Below the pieces are notes generated by a model, which worked only from the letters and a program-made list of their open reading frames with translations, did not search any database and had not been told where the DNA came from. Shown here piece after piece: positions 53,901 to 64,000 of a stretch of 64,000 nt of DNA (positions are counted from its first letter, which is position 1; each line of letters begins with the position of its first letter). The position numbers and the translations under genes were made by a program. Origin of the DNA: Syngnathus acus (lineage: Eukaryota; Chordata; Actinopteri; Syngnathiformes; Syngnathidae); NCBI RefSeq assembly GCF_901709675.1, contig NC_051089.1:4130476-4194475 (forward strand), in the 5' to 3' direction.

Positions 53901-56900
53901 GAACGTCCGCTAAACGATACCATTGCATTGTCCTTACATCATGGTCACACGGTGCGCTAATCACTCTTATGACAGCTTGACGCTGAAGCGTCGTGGTGTT
54001 CTAACGTCTCGGTTCATCATTGTCACAACACGGCAACATTTCAGAGGAGCGCGGGGCGGCGCCTCGCTCGCTCAAAGCGCCTTTGCTGAATTTTTCATGT
54101 TCCCGCCTCGTATCAAAGAGGCCTGGAGCACTTGGATGGAAGGAAGGGGTGGATGGAAATATTACCGCAATTTTGGATTCCGACGGGGCCACTTTATTAG
54201 GTACACCTGCACAGCTTCTGAATTGAATCTCATTAAAAGATGTCAAATTGTGACATTGTTGTGGCTGCTTTTATATAGATAAAAAAAAAAAAAAAGATCA
54301 ATACTAAACACCTTTCTGATCTCGTCCCATGCTAATGAGCCACTCGTCGTACTTCTGGGTCAATGCCGAGAACAGCTTTTGTTACCATGCCGACCAAATG
54401 CCGTGAAGAAAGAACGTCATGACAAGGCGAGTGGCTATAGCCCAGAGTGTCTGAAGAGAAAAGTGAGTCCAAATTAAGTGGAAAATCAAGGTACATTTCC
54501 ACTCAGCACTCCATCACCAAAGCGCCAGAATAGTGTCGCTGATCCGTGCATGTGGTGCTACCCCCACCTCACGTACAAAACTTCAAAAGTCCATCGTCTG
54601 ATATAATAATTACAATTATGATTTTAAAAAATGTAAACACGAGAGAAACACGAGCAAAAGTATACATGACTAAAATCATATTTGTAAAAATCTTCCGGTG
54701 GTGTTTTTGAGTACAATACGCGTGTGTGTGGGGGGGGGGCTTGGCGGAATGTCCGAGCCCTCGTTATCCTGATGAAATTTGCGCAGATGTGTGAGCTGCC
54801 GACAGACTCGGGCGGTGACACAAACAGCCAGCTCTGTTGCCTTGAGCTGGGCAGGTGATGGAAACGGGGAGAGGCACAAGCGCTGAGAAACCATGGCCAT
54901 TAAGCGACGTAAAAAAAGACGGGAGGGGAGGGGCGGGGTCGGCGGGGGTTACATATGCGTACAGTTCCGAATAATAGCAGCGTGTTCGAAAACAGTGAGT
55001 AAAGCTCCAAATCCCCATAATAGCTTTATTTTGCAAATTGTATTCATGAAGGAAAGTATATCAAATGTGTTATACAAGAGGGAAAAAGCAATATGTGGTT
55101 CTGTAAGCACCGTTTCGAAGAAAATATAAACTAAAAAAATGTCCAAACAACCTTCTTTGCCAATCACTCACCAAACTCATATTTGGTTGCGTGAGCCCTG
55201 TTGTTGCATTTTCCTTGACAATGACAAAATCGCAAAATATGTTTCAGTTTATACAGTAAATGTTTGAGGTTATTAGCATTTTTCAGGCGCTGCGATAAAA
55301 ATTGGAGCTTGTCGTAAAAAGTATAACTAAATATTACTTCAATAATGCACGAGAAGCAACGTCTTAAGAGGATTTCTCCGTTTATACAGTCGTTACGAAA
55401 AATGACGCACGGACGCAAAAGCACATATTTTCTGTTTCTGTCAAAGGAAAACAGATTTGATCGACTTTCCTTTATTCGCTCAGTTCCGATAACTGCGGGC
55501 AAGCCAAACCTTCACCCACGTCTTCCTTAGACACTAAATGGATATCAACTTTTAAGAAACTAAATCTCCAAGCATGTTTCAATTTATGTGTTATATATTT
55601 GAGTGCAGCATAAAAAAAAAAAATGCAACACTGATATATTTCCAAAAAAGGAGCTTGCTATAATGTCTAATGTCAGTGTATGTGTGTGTGGCGCTAATCT
55701 GGCCACATCCACATGACGAGCGCACTGCCACTTAACAGGGAGAAGATCCACTTTGATCACACGGATCCCCCTCGGGGGTCCGAACCTGTCGCGCTGCCTA
55801 TTACACGGGCTCATTTGCATATACGGGGCTTACGGTTAAGGGCTGAGATCTGTGCGCGAACACTCCTAACCGGCACGGGAGGGGAAAAAAAGGCAACCGG
55901 GTGAGAAGACGACGAGTGGCGCCGTTCGCCGGCGGACACGGGGCTGGTTGCTTTTGAAGGTCACGAGTTCAACGCCAAGGAAAAATCCCCCAAATGAAAG
56001 CGTTTGGCCCTGCGACAATGGCGGGTGCCCTTGAGAAAGACACTTAGAGCTGCTGCTGAAATGAAATGCAATAGTGGCCGGCAGTCACGCTCAATGGTGG
56101 ACAGGCTCAGAATTATACAGCGCTGGAAAAAAATTAAATTAAATAAATCTTCCTTGGTAGTTTGACACATTTTGACTTACTATATTGTATACCTGTAAAT
56201 AGAAACATTTTGTTACCTGTTCATTTGTTATGACATAAGGACAGAGGTATGTGACTATGTAAAAAATAAAAAATAAAATAAAAACAAAATAATTAAAAAA
56301 TAATAATAATAATACATTAAATAAAATGAAAAATAAGAATATATCTATATGTAAAAAAACCTCATATCGTTGTAATATATTACATTAGTAGAGTCATGTA
56401 TTTTTCAGGGATGAGAATGACTCTGGGAAATAGCTGGGTGTCCCGATCCAAAACGGAACGGAATAAATAAATTCACGAGTGAAGTGTCTATTGATTGATC
56501 GTCATTGATTACAGCATTTTGACCCCAAAATCATTGATAATCAATGACAATCCAAACGGTGTGAAAGGTGATTGAGCCTGTGATGGACTGGCAAAAATGG
56601 TTCTGATCATAACGTCATAGAGGTGCAACTTGGAAAAGTCCACACACAGAACTTTTCTATATTTAAAAAAAAAAAATGTGCTGCTTAAGTTTGCTATCGC
56701 AAACAACAACAGGTGAGCGCTGTTTTTTTTTTTCCCCCCTTCTGCCCACATTGAGTGAAAGAAGTTAGCGTGTGGCAAACGAGGACAAAAACAAACCCGG
56801 GCTGTGACAGAACTCTTTCGTAAACACCAAGAAGAAGAAGAGAGGTCTACTTTGTGAGCTCCGCTGGGAATGTGTCCTATACGAGACGAGACGCAGCTGC

Positions 56901-59900
56901 TTCCGTTTCAGATTAAAGCGCCTTAGCGTGGCGCTTTAGCCTATTACACGCAAGAGACAATGCGTCGTTGCGCTCCTTTGTAGCAGTAAAAGTTAATGCG
57001 GGGATAAATCGCTGCGTCTGAAACGCTTATGCGGAGGGTAAACTTTTTTTTTTTTTGGGAGGCCTTTTTTATGCTCGCACAAGGCTCCTGCCATGAACAA
57101 AAAAAGTTTGGCTCCAAATGAACAGCAGAGGGAAAAGTGGTAAGATCAAGTATGTCAAAAGTTTTGCAAACAAGGGAAGGAGTAATGACAACACGGGAAA
57201 CAATTAGGAATATTTCCAGAAAAGCTACAAAGGTAAAGTCGGATTTTTGGGGAGAATAGGAAGGAATGAAGGAATCAAGATGGATTTCTTTTTTTTTTTT
57301 TTAAATACAGCATTGTAAAGGAACAATATTGTTGTTAACATTGCTGCAACATCTACATCTACTAAAATTATGATATTATAAAATTATATAATTTTATCAT
57401 TAAATTATAAATATAGTTATAAGAAGTATTGCTAAAAAAAGGAAACTTCAAACTGAAAAATGTTGGTTATAAAAATGAACTTACTTTCACTTACAGTAAC
57501 TACAGAGTATAGTTGGCATAGTTTTACGTAAATGTCGCTGTTTTTTTTTTAATTAGTGTATGTTGAAATTTTATTTTCTGACTTTTTTTTTTATTGGTTG
57601 GGTGTTCAAATCCGAGCTTTGGCCTCCCAGTGTGGAATTTGTACGGTCTCCTTGTAGCTGGATAGATGAACTATATTTCTTTAATCCCCCTGAGCTTGAA
57701 TTGGGTGACCCCATTTGACGGCCTTTCTACTAACATGAGGAGCAACAGTGTTAAAAGCTGATAAATATGATGGTCTGTTTGGGGTGGGGGTGGGGGGGGC
57801 GTCAAAGGGGCGGGTATCCATTCTCCAACTTCTCTTTTCTTAAATTTGACGTTAAACGGAATTACATATGTGGCAAGCGTATGAAAAATTCATACGCACG
57901 AGTCTGGCAAATGTCAAGGGTAATGATCTTACCTCCTTGGCTTTCTGTTTCAGTCGAGCTTGCTCTGGGTCCTCTTGCCTGGAGCGGCTCTGTGGAGTCA
58001 AAAGTGGGTGATGGGGTTTGGAGGAAGGGGAGGGGAGGGGGGGAGGATAGGTTAACAGCTGGTTTTAAGATATCTCCCTTCCACTCGTAACGATAACGCA
58101 TTTGCTTGCAATCTGTTGCTGCCGCAGCGAGAAGAGTGCGAAACGGAAAAATTAAGCGCTAAATTTGCTTCATGAATTTGCCGTATTTTTTTGACTCCTT
58201 TAGAGGAAATTACACTGACTTGCCATTTCTTAAATCGGCAGTGCGCACAGCTTAACTTCAAGAAACCACCTTTTTAGTCTACGACATCCCGACTCATCTG
58301 TTGCCGCTACAGCAAAAAAAAAAAAAGTGTGCAAAAATGGGAACAGGATACGGAGGTGTCAAGGACATCGTGTTTGAATTGAGCAGAAGTGCAACGGAGC
58401 CCACCCCCGAGGGGGCTGTGGCCTTTAAACCCGCTCCAAATCCAGCCCTAAATAAGCCGCTGGAGGGGGACGCTAATCAAAAGAGGTTATTAAAAATTCT
58501 GCATGAGCCAGCACACACTCACACACAAAAAAGGGGCAAAGGATGTTGGTGAGTATCAGTGACAGTGTCCCTGTGAGCCAGTGTGGCGATCCGTGAGTGT
58601 GTGTGCGTGCATGCGTGTCCCTGGCGTAACCACACTTCTATTTTAATAAGCGGCCGAGATGTGGGTGAGTATGCGCGTCCCTGGGAAATCCTTCAGCGCG
58701 TGTACGGCTGACCACTGCTGGCCATGCCGCTACATTACAGCATCACACGACGTGTTCGTCAAGATGGACGTCATCTGCGTGGTTTAAAATGAAGTCTTAC
58801 AATGGCATGTCAAAAACATGCTCTATGGGGTTTATGTCAGGGGAATTAACTTGGCCATTCTAAAACCTTTCATTTTTTTTCTCCTCGTACTTATCTAGAA
58901 ACTTGCTGTTATTTGAACGCCATCAGCGCAGTCATTTGCGCTGAGTGATCAAGCTAATAGCTTCCAGTTTTAAAAGGACATTTGAAAGTAATGTTTCTCC
59001 CTTCCGAGGTCGTGTTTTGTTTTACGGCGAGTCGGGTTTCGTTCGAATCGGCAGAGCCGAGTGACAAAAGTTCGGTGTCCTATTATCATGCGCGGCAGGA
59101 GCGGCGGCGTAATAACGCAATTAAGACGACGAGGTGTGCGCCGATGACGATCCTTAGTGTGGGACATTGTCCCCATTCAAAATTAATTAAATGAACCCTG
59201 GCTAGCGCGCTTGCTCGCCCTTCTAATGTGCTGCCGCGGGGCATTTTCATTTGCCGAGGATTGTCTCCACTTTCTTTTCGGTCAGCGGTGCTCTTTTAGT
59301 GTATTTTTATTTATTTAGCTATTCATTTATTTATTTAGAGGCTACAGGGGAAGGTCAAAATATTAGAAACAGCTGCCAATATGGCACGACCCCTTGACTT
59401 AGTATACTTGGTTGATTCCAGTTTTATTGTAGAGCATATAATAATATATTTCTTACTTATATTGGTGGCCATATGCTTAATAAAGGCTAACCACTCCTAC
59501 CGGCGAGCATGTTTGGCTTCAAATTGAAATTCACTTTTTAGTCACCGTCAAGAATTAAGATGGAGGAATAATATTGCAAGTTGGTTGTGTGCGAGTGTGT
59601 ACATGTGTGTGTGGGCGTGCGTGTGTGGCGGGGAGGAGCCAGGACACTGAAGCCCTGCGGCCAGGAGCCCGGGAGGACACAGGAAGGTCACTTCATCTAC
59701 TGGTGTCAAGAGCAACATACACACACACAAACACACACGTCCCACAGTACACAGGCGCACGCTGTTTGGCACAGCAGGACATAATAACAGCGCACACACC
59801 AACACACAGTAAGAAGTCGACTTTACCTTGGCGGCTTTCAAGAGAATTTCTCTTTCCTGCTCGTCCTTCCTGGCTTTTTCCATCCTCTCTAGTTGTTCGA

Positions 59901-61062
59901 AAAAGCGCAGCTGAGAGCGGACGTCGGCCGACTGCTCGTAGCATTCGTCGTCCTGAGGGGAAGGTAGAGATTTAAGAAAAATGTGAAGGCAGGCTTGGTC
60001 CCTATTATCCGCCAACATTGAGGGATTACTGTATCGATATTTAAAAAAAGATGATTACATGATTCATCTTGTAATAATGAACTCCCTGTGATGTCAAATA
60101 ATAGTTTCAAGACTCGCTTCAAAGGTTTGATGACAGAACGGCAAGTCTTTTTAGATCAACCAATTCATTTTATATTTACTTGTTCACATTGTGTCTAAAC
60201 TGGAACCAAGATTGGTTTTTGATCCTGATTTTACCCTGAGAGCAAGGAAAAGAAGATGCAAACTGGAGGACAGTAAAGTAGATGGGGCAGAATTTCTTGC
60301 CCCCTTGTTTCGAAGGGGCCTAAATCTGGATTCAATCTGGTTCCAGGTGTTTACATTAGACAAAAACAATCACCTTATATTTGAGTGAATTTCAATTTTT
60401 TTCCAAGGTGTATAGTATGGATTGCTGTCGGAATTTCAATTCTTGAAGACAAATCCTAAATAAAAAAAAATGTGGCAATGTCAGCATGTGGCACTAAAGA
60501 CTCATTACAAAAAAGGGATTTTAGTGAGTTGGTTAAAGGTTTCGAGGTTTGTACTTTGCTGGTTTACTTGCAAAGACACACCCGCCCTAAGGGTTGTAAT
60601 TCTTATCGATTTCAGTCCAGTGTGGAAAAAAAAAAAAATGTTCCAGTTCCCCTTCATTCGTCAGTGTGCTGACACAGTGGGGGGCTCTGGGTCATACGGC
60701 GGGCCGTGCACTGGACAGCAACCAAACGCGATGTAATCTGACCAATCGAATAAGTGCAAACAAACACACATTCCTGCTAGATTGCTCGGTAACAACGGCA
60801 CGGTTCGAACGTGCAATCAGTCCGAGGAAAATCGTAAATACTAGCAGCTGTGAAAGGCGGAAAGTCATTTTAATATCAGGACAAATCTTGCTGTCTCAAT
60901 TCAAAACATTTAGTCACACTAACGTGAGGCAAGCGAGTTTCTAATTTGTCAAATATGTCTGCGTAGATATACTTTTCTATTGTTGGTCCTCACCTGTGGA
61001 ATAGTTTCCAAAAAAAAGAAAATATCCCAAAATAAATGTAATAATAATAATAATATATATAA

Positions 61063-61106
<44 letters not shown>

Positions 61107-62509
61107 AATATAATGTAAAAAATATAAAATATATAATAAATAAATAAAATAAAAATAATGAGAATAAAGTGAAACCAATTTTGAAATTGGCAACAAAAAG
61201 ACATTTAAGGACACATAAAGCCAAAATTTTGGTTAAAATTTGCTGTTTGGGTATTGAAGCGGGGAATCGAGCTCAAAATCGTCTCCTTTCTCAATGTGTA
61301 ATTCGGGACTGTGGAATTCACAAAGCGCAAACGTTCCCCGTTTATTTGCCGTGCGTTTGTTGAAGAGACACTTCCCAAGTTGCTTGCTTTAAAAAGGCTC
61401 TGTTTACAGACTAAGCCCTTTCTCTTTGCATAAAACGCATCGCATATCGCTTGGGAAAACCCTCCCCAAAAAAAAAGGTGCGCGTAAAGACAAAGAAAAC
61501 AACTTTTTTTTTTTTGCAGGTTATCAAAAGTTAATAAGATAATTGCCTAGGTTGGCACGAGGTACGAGTATGCGCTCCCGCTTCCGTCAAGCAGAGCGAA
61601 TGCGGGCGCGTACATCAGAGGCTTCCCGTGGCACTCGCGCTTCCCCATTTTGGCGCTCTCGCTCTCATCCAGCCTTTGTTGCAGCGCTGAGCCTGCACTC
61701 TCCTGCCACCGCCGACGAAGTGAGCCCAGTTACTCTTTAAGGCCCGCTTCATCTTCCCACCCCCTTTAATTCTTTTCTCCCTTTTTCGCTGATGTCAACA
61801 GAGTGGCTTCACAGAGCGTCAGTTGTCGCTCTCACACCTCGTTTGCCAAACCACGAAAAAAAAAAAATGGAAGAAATGAAAGTGCAAAACAGGACGGGGA
61901 GGAGGCAGCTTCCTCCTCGGTGTCAGGAAAAACACCTTTTCAAAGTTCTCCCAAATGCTTTGGCTTTAATGTTGGCCAATTAGATGTGCTTCTATTCTTA
62001 CAAGTCGCCGCTAATATGGAAAAGCACACTGGTGTTCTTTTCTATCTTAACTTTTTATTTTTACCCTACATTCCACTTTATCAACTTAACTCTTCTACAG
62101 GAAACTCGCATTTATGTATGGTGGGAGATACATTTGTCCACATGGTGTAGATCGCCGGTGTCAAAGTCGAGGCCCGGGGTCCAGATCCGGCCCGACGGAT
62201 CATTTTATGTGGCCCGTGAAAGCAAATCGGATCGGTCAACTTCAACGACCCCTGCTAAAATCTGTACCAAAATATTTCAACAAACGTCTATCCTTGACAT
62301 CTGATCTCAAATCTAAAAATTTTGCGTAAGATGTGATAACATGAAAATTGGTGTAGATGTACAAGGATGATGTCATACCTTGCAGGAGTCCAGTCTGTGC
62401 TGAGCGATGGCCGAAACCTTTTCGACGACCGTGCGGAGTCGCGACTGCGCGGCGTGCGAGATGAACGTCACGACCTCCATGGGCACGTCCATGACGCCAA
62501 ACTTCTTGG
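32795..62509 (-). CDS. taf4: TAF4-family gene (TFIID subunit 4), 3' part, five coding exons
   Basis: TAF4 is a core TFIID subunit that pairs with TAF12 by a histone fold and acts in RNA polymerase II preinitiation complexes. Exons 62379-62509, 59827-59952, 57933-57989, 46644-46766 and 32795-32971 (minus strand) give about 203 C-terminal residues. Human TAF4 has about 1085, so most of the gene lies right of the window. Visible blocks are KKFGVMDVPMEVVTFISHAA (histone-fold/CCTD region), DVRSQLRFFEQLE, KDEQEREILLKAAK, RSRQEDPEQARLKQKAKE, LAQMRQRDANLTALAAIG with PRKKRKV, and the C-terminal RITRVNLRDFIFYMEQER...LLK. Most blocks are closer to TAF4, but IAQHR, RSQL, LLKAAK and MEQER agree with TAF4B as I remember it. 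The family is certain; the paralogue is not. Confidence 0.93.
39726..39845 (-). repeat. SINE-associated tail fragment
   Basis: GGGCTTATCCTCATTAGGGTC, then AGATTCGGGGTAGACCC and CGTCAGCCAATCACATGG, matches the tail of a composite tRNA-headed repeat that is very common in teleosts. It lies in reverse orientation relative to the tRNA-like head, which is missing here. Confidence 0.6.
41713..42035 (+). mobile_element. hAT-like MITE copy 2 (323 bp) with 8-bp target duplication
   Basis: Termini are CACAGGTGTCAAACGC and the reverse complement of CAGGGGTGTCAAAC. Flanking 8-mers ATTTAGAG (41705-41712) and ACTTAGAG (42036-42043) agree at 7 of 8 positions, diagnostic of hAT-type insertion. The interior is non-coding and matches copy 1 (6099) in reverse. 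This copy best defines the element ends. Confidence 0.85.
42811..42975 (-). repeat. tRNA-headed composite SINE, internally deleted
   Basis: The left end TTTTCTATATCGCTTATG, then CTCGCAAGGGTCGTGG, is the tail module. The right end, read on the minus strand, is the tRNA-like head: TTAACACATCTGCCTCACAG, then CTTTGAGGTTCAAGGTTCAA. The middle of the usual element is missing. It is not a tRNA gene. Confidence 0.65.
44599..44695 (+). repeat. Dispersed repeat with AGTACAGATACTTGTG motif
   Basis: CAGAGGTTGCAAAAAGTACT, then AAGTAGTACAGATACTTGTG, then CAAGTACTGACTCAACTCC, resembles a dispersed teleost DNA-transposon-like repeat that begins GAGGTGGCAAAAGTACTCAC. It is degenerate and short. Confidence 0.55.
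45880..46292 (+). mobile_element. Composite repeat A: outer-repeat flank plus hAT-like MITE copy 3 (truncated)
   Basis: From 46010 the sequence CATAGGTGTCAAACTCAAGG opens a MITE of the same family, but its far end is missing after about 46290. The 45880-45990 flank (AAGATTCCTACAATTGATTT, then GATCAATATTCCTTCAACAT) recurs at 53032-53072 next to another MITE copy, so the flank is itself repeat DNA. Confidence 0.65.
46644..46766 (-). CDS. taf4: taf4 coding exon (RDANLTALAAIGPRKKRKV)
   Basis: 41 codons, phase 0, with acceptor TTTTTATAG and donor GTAAGA. LAQMRQRDANLTALAAIG is essentially invariant in TAF4 proteins. PRKKRKV looks like a classical nuclear-localisation signal. The first codon is ATG, but it is internal. 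Confidence 0.96.
49457..49499 (+). repeat. (CCCT)n microsatellite
   Basis: A run of CCCT/CCTC repeats of about 40 nt in the taf4 intron. Confidence 0.9.
49931..50113 (+). repeat. ATT-rich tandem duplication
   Basis: Two units each contain (ATT)n, then AAATCATATCAA, a variable piece, and ATTATTTCTATTTGGGTCTC followed by TAAAA. They meet at about 50024, and the second unit is longer. Confidence 0.8.
50215..50240 (+). repeat. (GGAT)n microsatellite
   Basis: Short GGAT repeat, five to six units. Confidence 0.85.
52938..53412 (+). mobile_element. Composite repeat B: outer repeat with nested hAT-like MITE copy 4
   Basis: An outer element begins GGGTGTCAAACTCTGGCTTG and runs to about 53080. A near-complete MITE starts at 53085 (CATAGGTGTCGAACTC) and ends near 53412 (TTTTTGACACCCCTCCTG). 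The interior shares TTGCAAATTGTCTTCAT with copy 3 and AATGGCCCTCC with copy 2. A matching target duplication is not visible for the inner copy. Confidence 0.7.
54185..54212 (+). repeat. Short end of a dispersed repeat (TTTATTAGGTACACC motif)
   Basis: GGGCCACTTTATTAGGTACA followed by CCTGCAC is the same motif as 23393-23418 in the other orientation, at 23 of 26 positions. No partner terminus is found nearby. Confidence 0.6.
57598..57660 (+). repeat. SINE fragment (post-tRNA module)
   Basis: TTGGGTGTTCAAATCCGAGC, then TTTGGCCTCCCAGTGTGGAA and TTTGTACGGTCTCCTTG, matches the box B and following body of the tRNA-headed composite SINE, with the 5' half missing. Confidence 0.6.
57933..57989 (-). 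CDS. taf4: taf4 coding exon (19 codons)
   Basis: SRSRQEDPEQARLKQKAKE, phase 0 on both sides, with acceptor ACTCCACAG and donor GTAAGA. It matches human TAF4 in this charged region at all but one position as I remember it (A versus L). Confidence 0.94.
57990..59826 (-). other. taf4 intron, 1.8 kb
   Basis: Non-coding, with GT/CA-rich tracts near 58590-58615 and 59590-59800. No repeat family is recognised with confidence. Confidence 0.7.
59827..59952 (-). CDS. taf4: taf4 coding exon (FFEQLE / KDEQEREILLKAAK)
   Basis: 42 codons, phase 0, with acceptor TTCCCCTCAG and donor GTAAAG. It begins DDECYEQSADVRSQLRFFEQ and ends EREILLKAAK, a highly charged helical stretch typical of the TAF4 C-terminal domain. 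Confidence 0.95.
60192..60362. mobile_element. Unclassified 171-bp inverted-repeat (MITE-like) element
   Basis: Both ends start TGTCTAA when read inward. The left arm continues to CTGGAACCAAGATTG and then GATCCTGATTT. The right arm, reverse-complemented, reads CTGGAACCAGATTG and then AATCCAGATTT. The arms are imperfect, with about 9 extra bases in the right one. A smaller hairpin, CCCCCTT-GTTTCG-AAGGGG, lies inside. Both strands are open across most of it, a consequence of the symmetry. I do not recognise the family, and no clean target duplication is visible. Confidence 0.55.
61067..61100. repeat. (AT)n microsatellite
   Basis: An AT dinucleotide run flanked by A/T-rich TAA and AAAAT repeats. 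It may form a cruciform. Confidence 0.9.
62153..62330 (+). mobile_element. hAT-like MITE copy 5, truncated
   Basis: CGCCGGTGTCAAAGTCGAGG, then CCCGGGGTCCAGATCCGGCC and GATCATTTTATGTGGCCC, is the conserved end of the MITE family. The interior diverges after about 62230, and the other end is missing. It lies within 50 bp of a taf4 exon donor. Confidence 0.65.
62379..62509 (-). CDS. taf4: taf4 coding exon (histone-fold / TAF12-interaction region)
   Basis: 131 nt: two bases completing a codon, then 43 codons. The acceptor is TTTCACAG and the donor GTATGA. It encodes KKFGVMDVPMEVVTFISHAA, then QSRLRTVVEKVSAIAQHRLD, ending SCK. This corresponds to KKHGITELHPDVVSYVSHAT in human TAF4. The preceding exon is not found in the last 1.5 kb of the window. 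Confidence 0.93.
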
Positions 62510-64000
62510 CTGTGAAATGAAACCGGCGCAAAGTAATTCATCTGGAACGAAATTAAACAGCCGCTTTTCCCGGATGCCGCCACGTCTCAATCCGCTCAAT
62601 GGGTTTGACACAATTAAAAGTTGGTGACCTTTCTTCACACTTTGCTAGTTTGGAGGCAATTGTTTGGAAATACCTTTTCACGCAGAGATCCAACAACATT
62701 GTTTAGATACTGCCCTTTTACACGAATCTCAGATTTTTCTTTTACGGTGGGACACAGAATATACGTATAAACACAATTCAAACGTGCAGTTAACTTCTAG
62801 AATAAAATTTGATTTCACAAAATCCCGACGCGAGGGCTTCAGAAGCTCCTTCAAAGCACCGTAAACCACACTGACCATCTCTTTGAGACGACGGATAATT
62901 TCGCTTCCTCGGAGCCAAAAACTCATCGCGAGTCATAACAAAAAGACTTGCTATCCGTTTCCAACTTCTTTTTAAATGACTCCATTAGCATAATTCTCCT
63001 CTCTGGCAGCCTTTTAAGTAAACCACAGCAATTATTTAAATCAGCCCGACAATACATATAGCACCGGCTCGCTCCAGCTTTGAAATGGTTCTTTCCTCAT
63101 TACCGTGGCGACACACACACACGCGTGCACACACACTTAAATGTAGCAATGTCACCAGGTCAGGGGAAAAACACTAATGGGCTTCCCTTGCTTTCTGAAA
63201 ACATCTTTTCTAGGGACGAATTAATATTTCAAGGAACCTGTACAATAAATAATAGTCAATAACATAAACTGTGCATGACAATACTCCAGCTAACATCCTG
63301 GTAGTCAACTGCTCTTTTTCTGGCTAAAGCTGAGGCCAAAAAAGGTTAAAGGCAATTCTAAGTAAAACCAAGACGCTGCGTGTATACGCCACAATCTCAG
63401 ATTGAACGGAGTTGGCAGGCCCGGGGTGCCTCCCTCGAACTGCTGTCAGCTGGGAGCGTGGCTCGGCCAATCAACTGACACAACAAAGCTGCGCGGGTGC
63501 CACTAGCCCAGCAGGGGGCGGCCTCGCCTCCTGCCCCACCGTATCACGCTGTGCCGCCCCCGGAGGGAAAGTGTATATTTTTAAAAAGAAAACCCTGCGC
63601 CCCAAAGGTGACGGGATAAGAATCGTGCCGGGAGTCCACTTAGCCCGCGGACCCATGGATACTTTAACGGAGATGAAACAAGATGAGGTCGCAAGGCTCC
63701 CCGCCGCGTAAAATGACGTGTTGTTGTTTAATTTTGTCCAGTCATGATGTTGATGTTTTGAGTTATCCCATTTTTTTTCCCCCCACACTGCGGGCTTCAA
63801 GAACTAACATTCTTTTGTTGATGTTTTCTTCTTGCTCCTGTTTACAGGAAGTGTAAAAAGGGCCGTTTAACACCGCACTTGATTTTCGTGGTGTTTGCTG
63901 CGGGACAGCACACAAAGATGGACGCCATGATTTTTGTCCTTGTGTCCTCTGACCACAAAAAAAATGAATGCATCAATGGCGCACTGCGCATTGCTAAGTT
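62510..64000 (-). other. taf4 intron (continues past the window)
   Basis: No upstream taf4 exon with a fitting phase is recognised. A CA-rich patch lies near 63112-63137. The open frame at 63412-63711 has no known domain. Confidence 0.5.

Larger units (their letters stand above)
46767..57932 (-). other. taf4 intron, 11.2 kb
   Basis: Holds microsatellites at 49457 and about 49930-50113, the composite repeat at 52938-53412, the repeat-end motif at 54185 and a SINE fragment at 57598. Runs of G and C and purine-rich tracts are frequent. No further taf4 exon or other gene is recognised. Confidence 0.7.
59953..62378 (-). other. taf4 intron, 2.4 kb
   Basis: Contains the inverted-repeat element at 60192-60362, an (AT)n tract at 61067-61100 and a truncated MITE copy at 62153-62330 near the exon border. 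Confidence 0.7.

Noticed and set aside
62729-62926. Candidate upstream taf4 exon (minus strand, EIIRRLKEM near 62880-62926)
   Set aside because: No proper acceptor pyrimidine tract, and the residues do not match the TAF4 region expected before KKFGVMDV. The apparent donor is weak (GTCAGT).

Overview
The window is vertebrate nuclear DNA, almost certainly from a teleost fish and probably a percomorph. It has spliced genes with canonical GT/AG introns, long intergenic and intronic stretches, abundant microsatellites and poly(C)/poly(G) tracts, and repeat families typical of teleost genomes (hAT-like MITEs, a tRNA-headed SINE, a hAT transposase relic). The family and species cannot be read from the sequence alone.

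Three protein-coding genes are supported. (1) The 3' part of chst8 (+ strand, exons at 580-617, 1675-2106 and 2176-2862) encodes a Golgi GalNAc-4-O-sulfotransferase. Its membrane-anchor exon lies left of the window. (2) A complete kctd15 (+ strand, five coding exons between 12642 and 28751, 264 aa) encodes a BTB-domain repressor of neural-crest/AP-2 signalling. (3) The 3' part of a TAF4-family gene (- strand, five coding exons between 62509 and 32795) encodes the C-terminal end of a TFIID subunit. Its 5' exons lie right of the window. kctd15 and taf4 converge tail to tail, with roughly 0.3 kb between the inferred poly(A) sites.

Layout: 1-3.1 kb chst8; 3.1-12.3 kb repeat-bearing intergenic DNA; 12.3-30.6 kb kctd15 with large introns; 30.6-30.85 kb gap; 30.85-62.5 kb taf4, with introns of about 13.7 and 11.2 kb; 62.5-64 kb further taf4 intron. 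The genes do not form an operon or pathway. Their linkage looks like an ancient vertebrate neighbourhood: as I recall the human maps, CHST8-KCTD15 are adjacent on 19q and CHST9-AQP4-KCTD1-TAF4B lie in mirrored order on 18q.

I found no CRISPR array, bacterial-type system, viral genome or convincingly new protein-coding system. The most interesting points are the third TAF4-family locus in this paralogon, a 9-nt coding first exon of kctd15, a hAT-type MITE family with recognisable target duplications, a duplicated nested repeat, and an unclassified inverted-repeat element at 60.2 kb.
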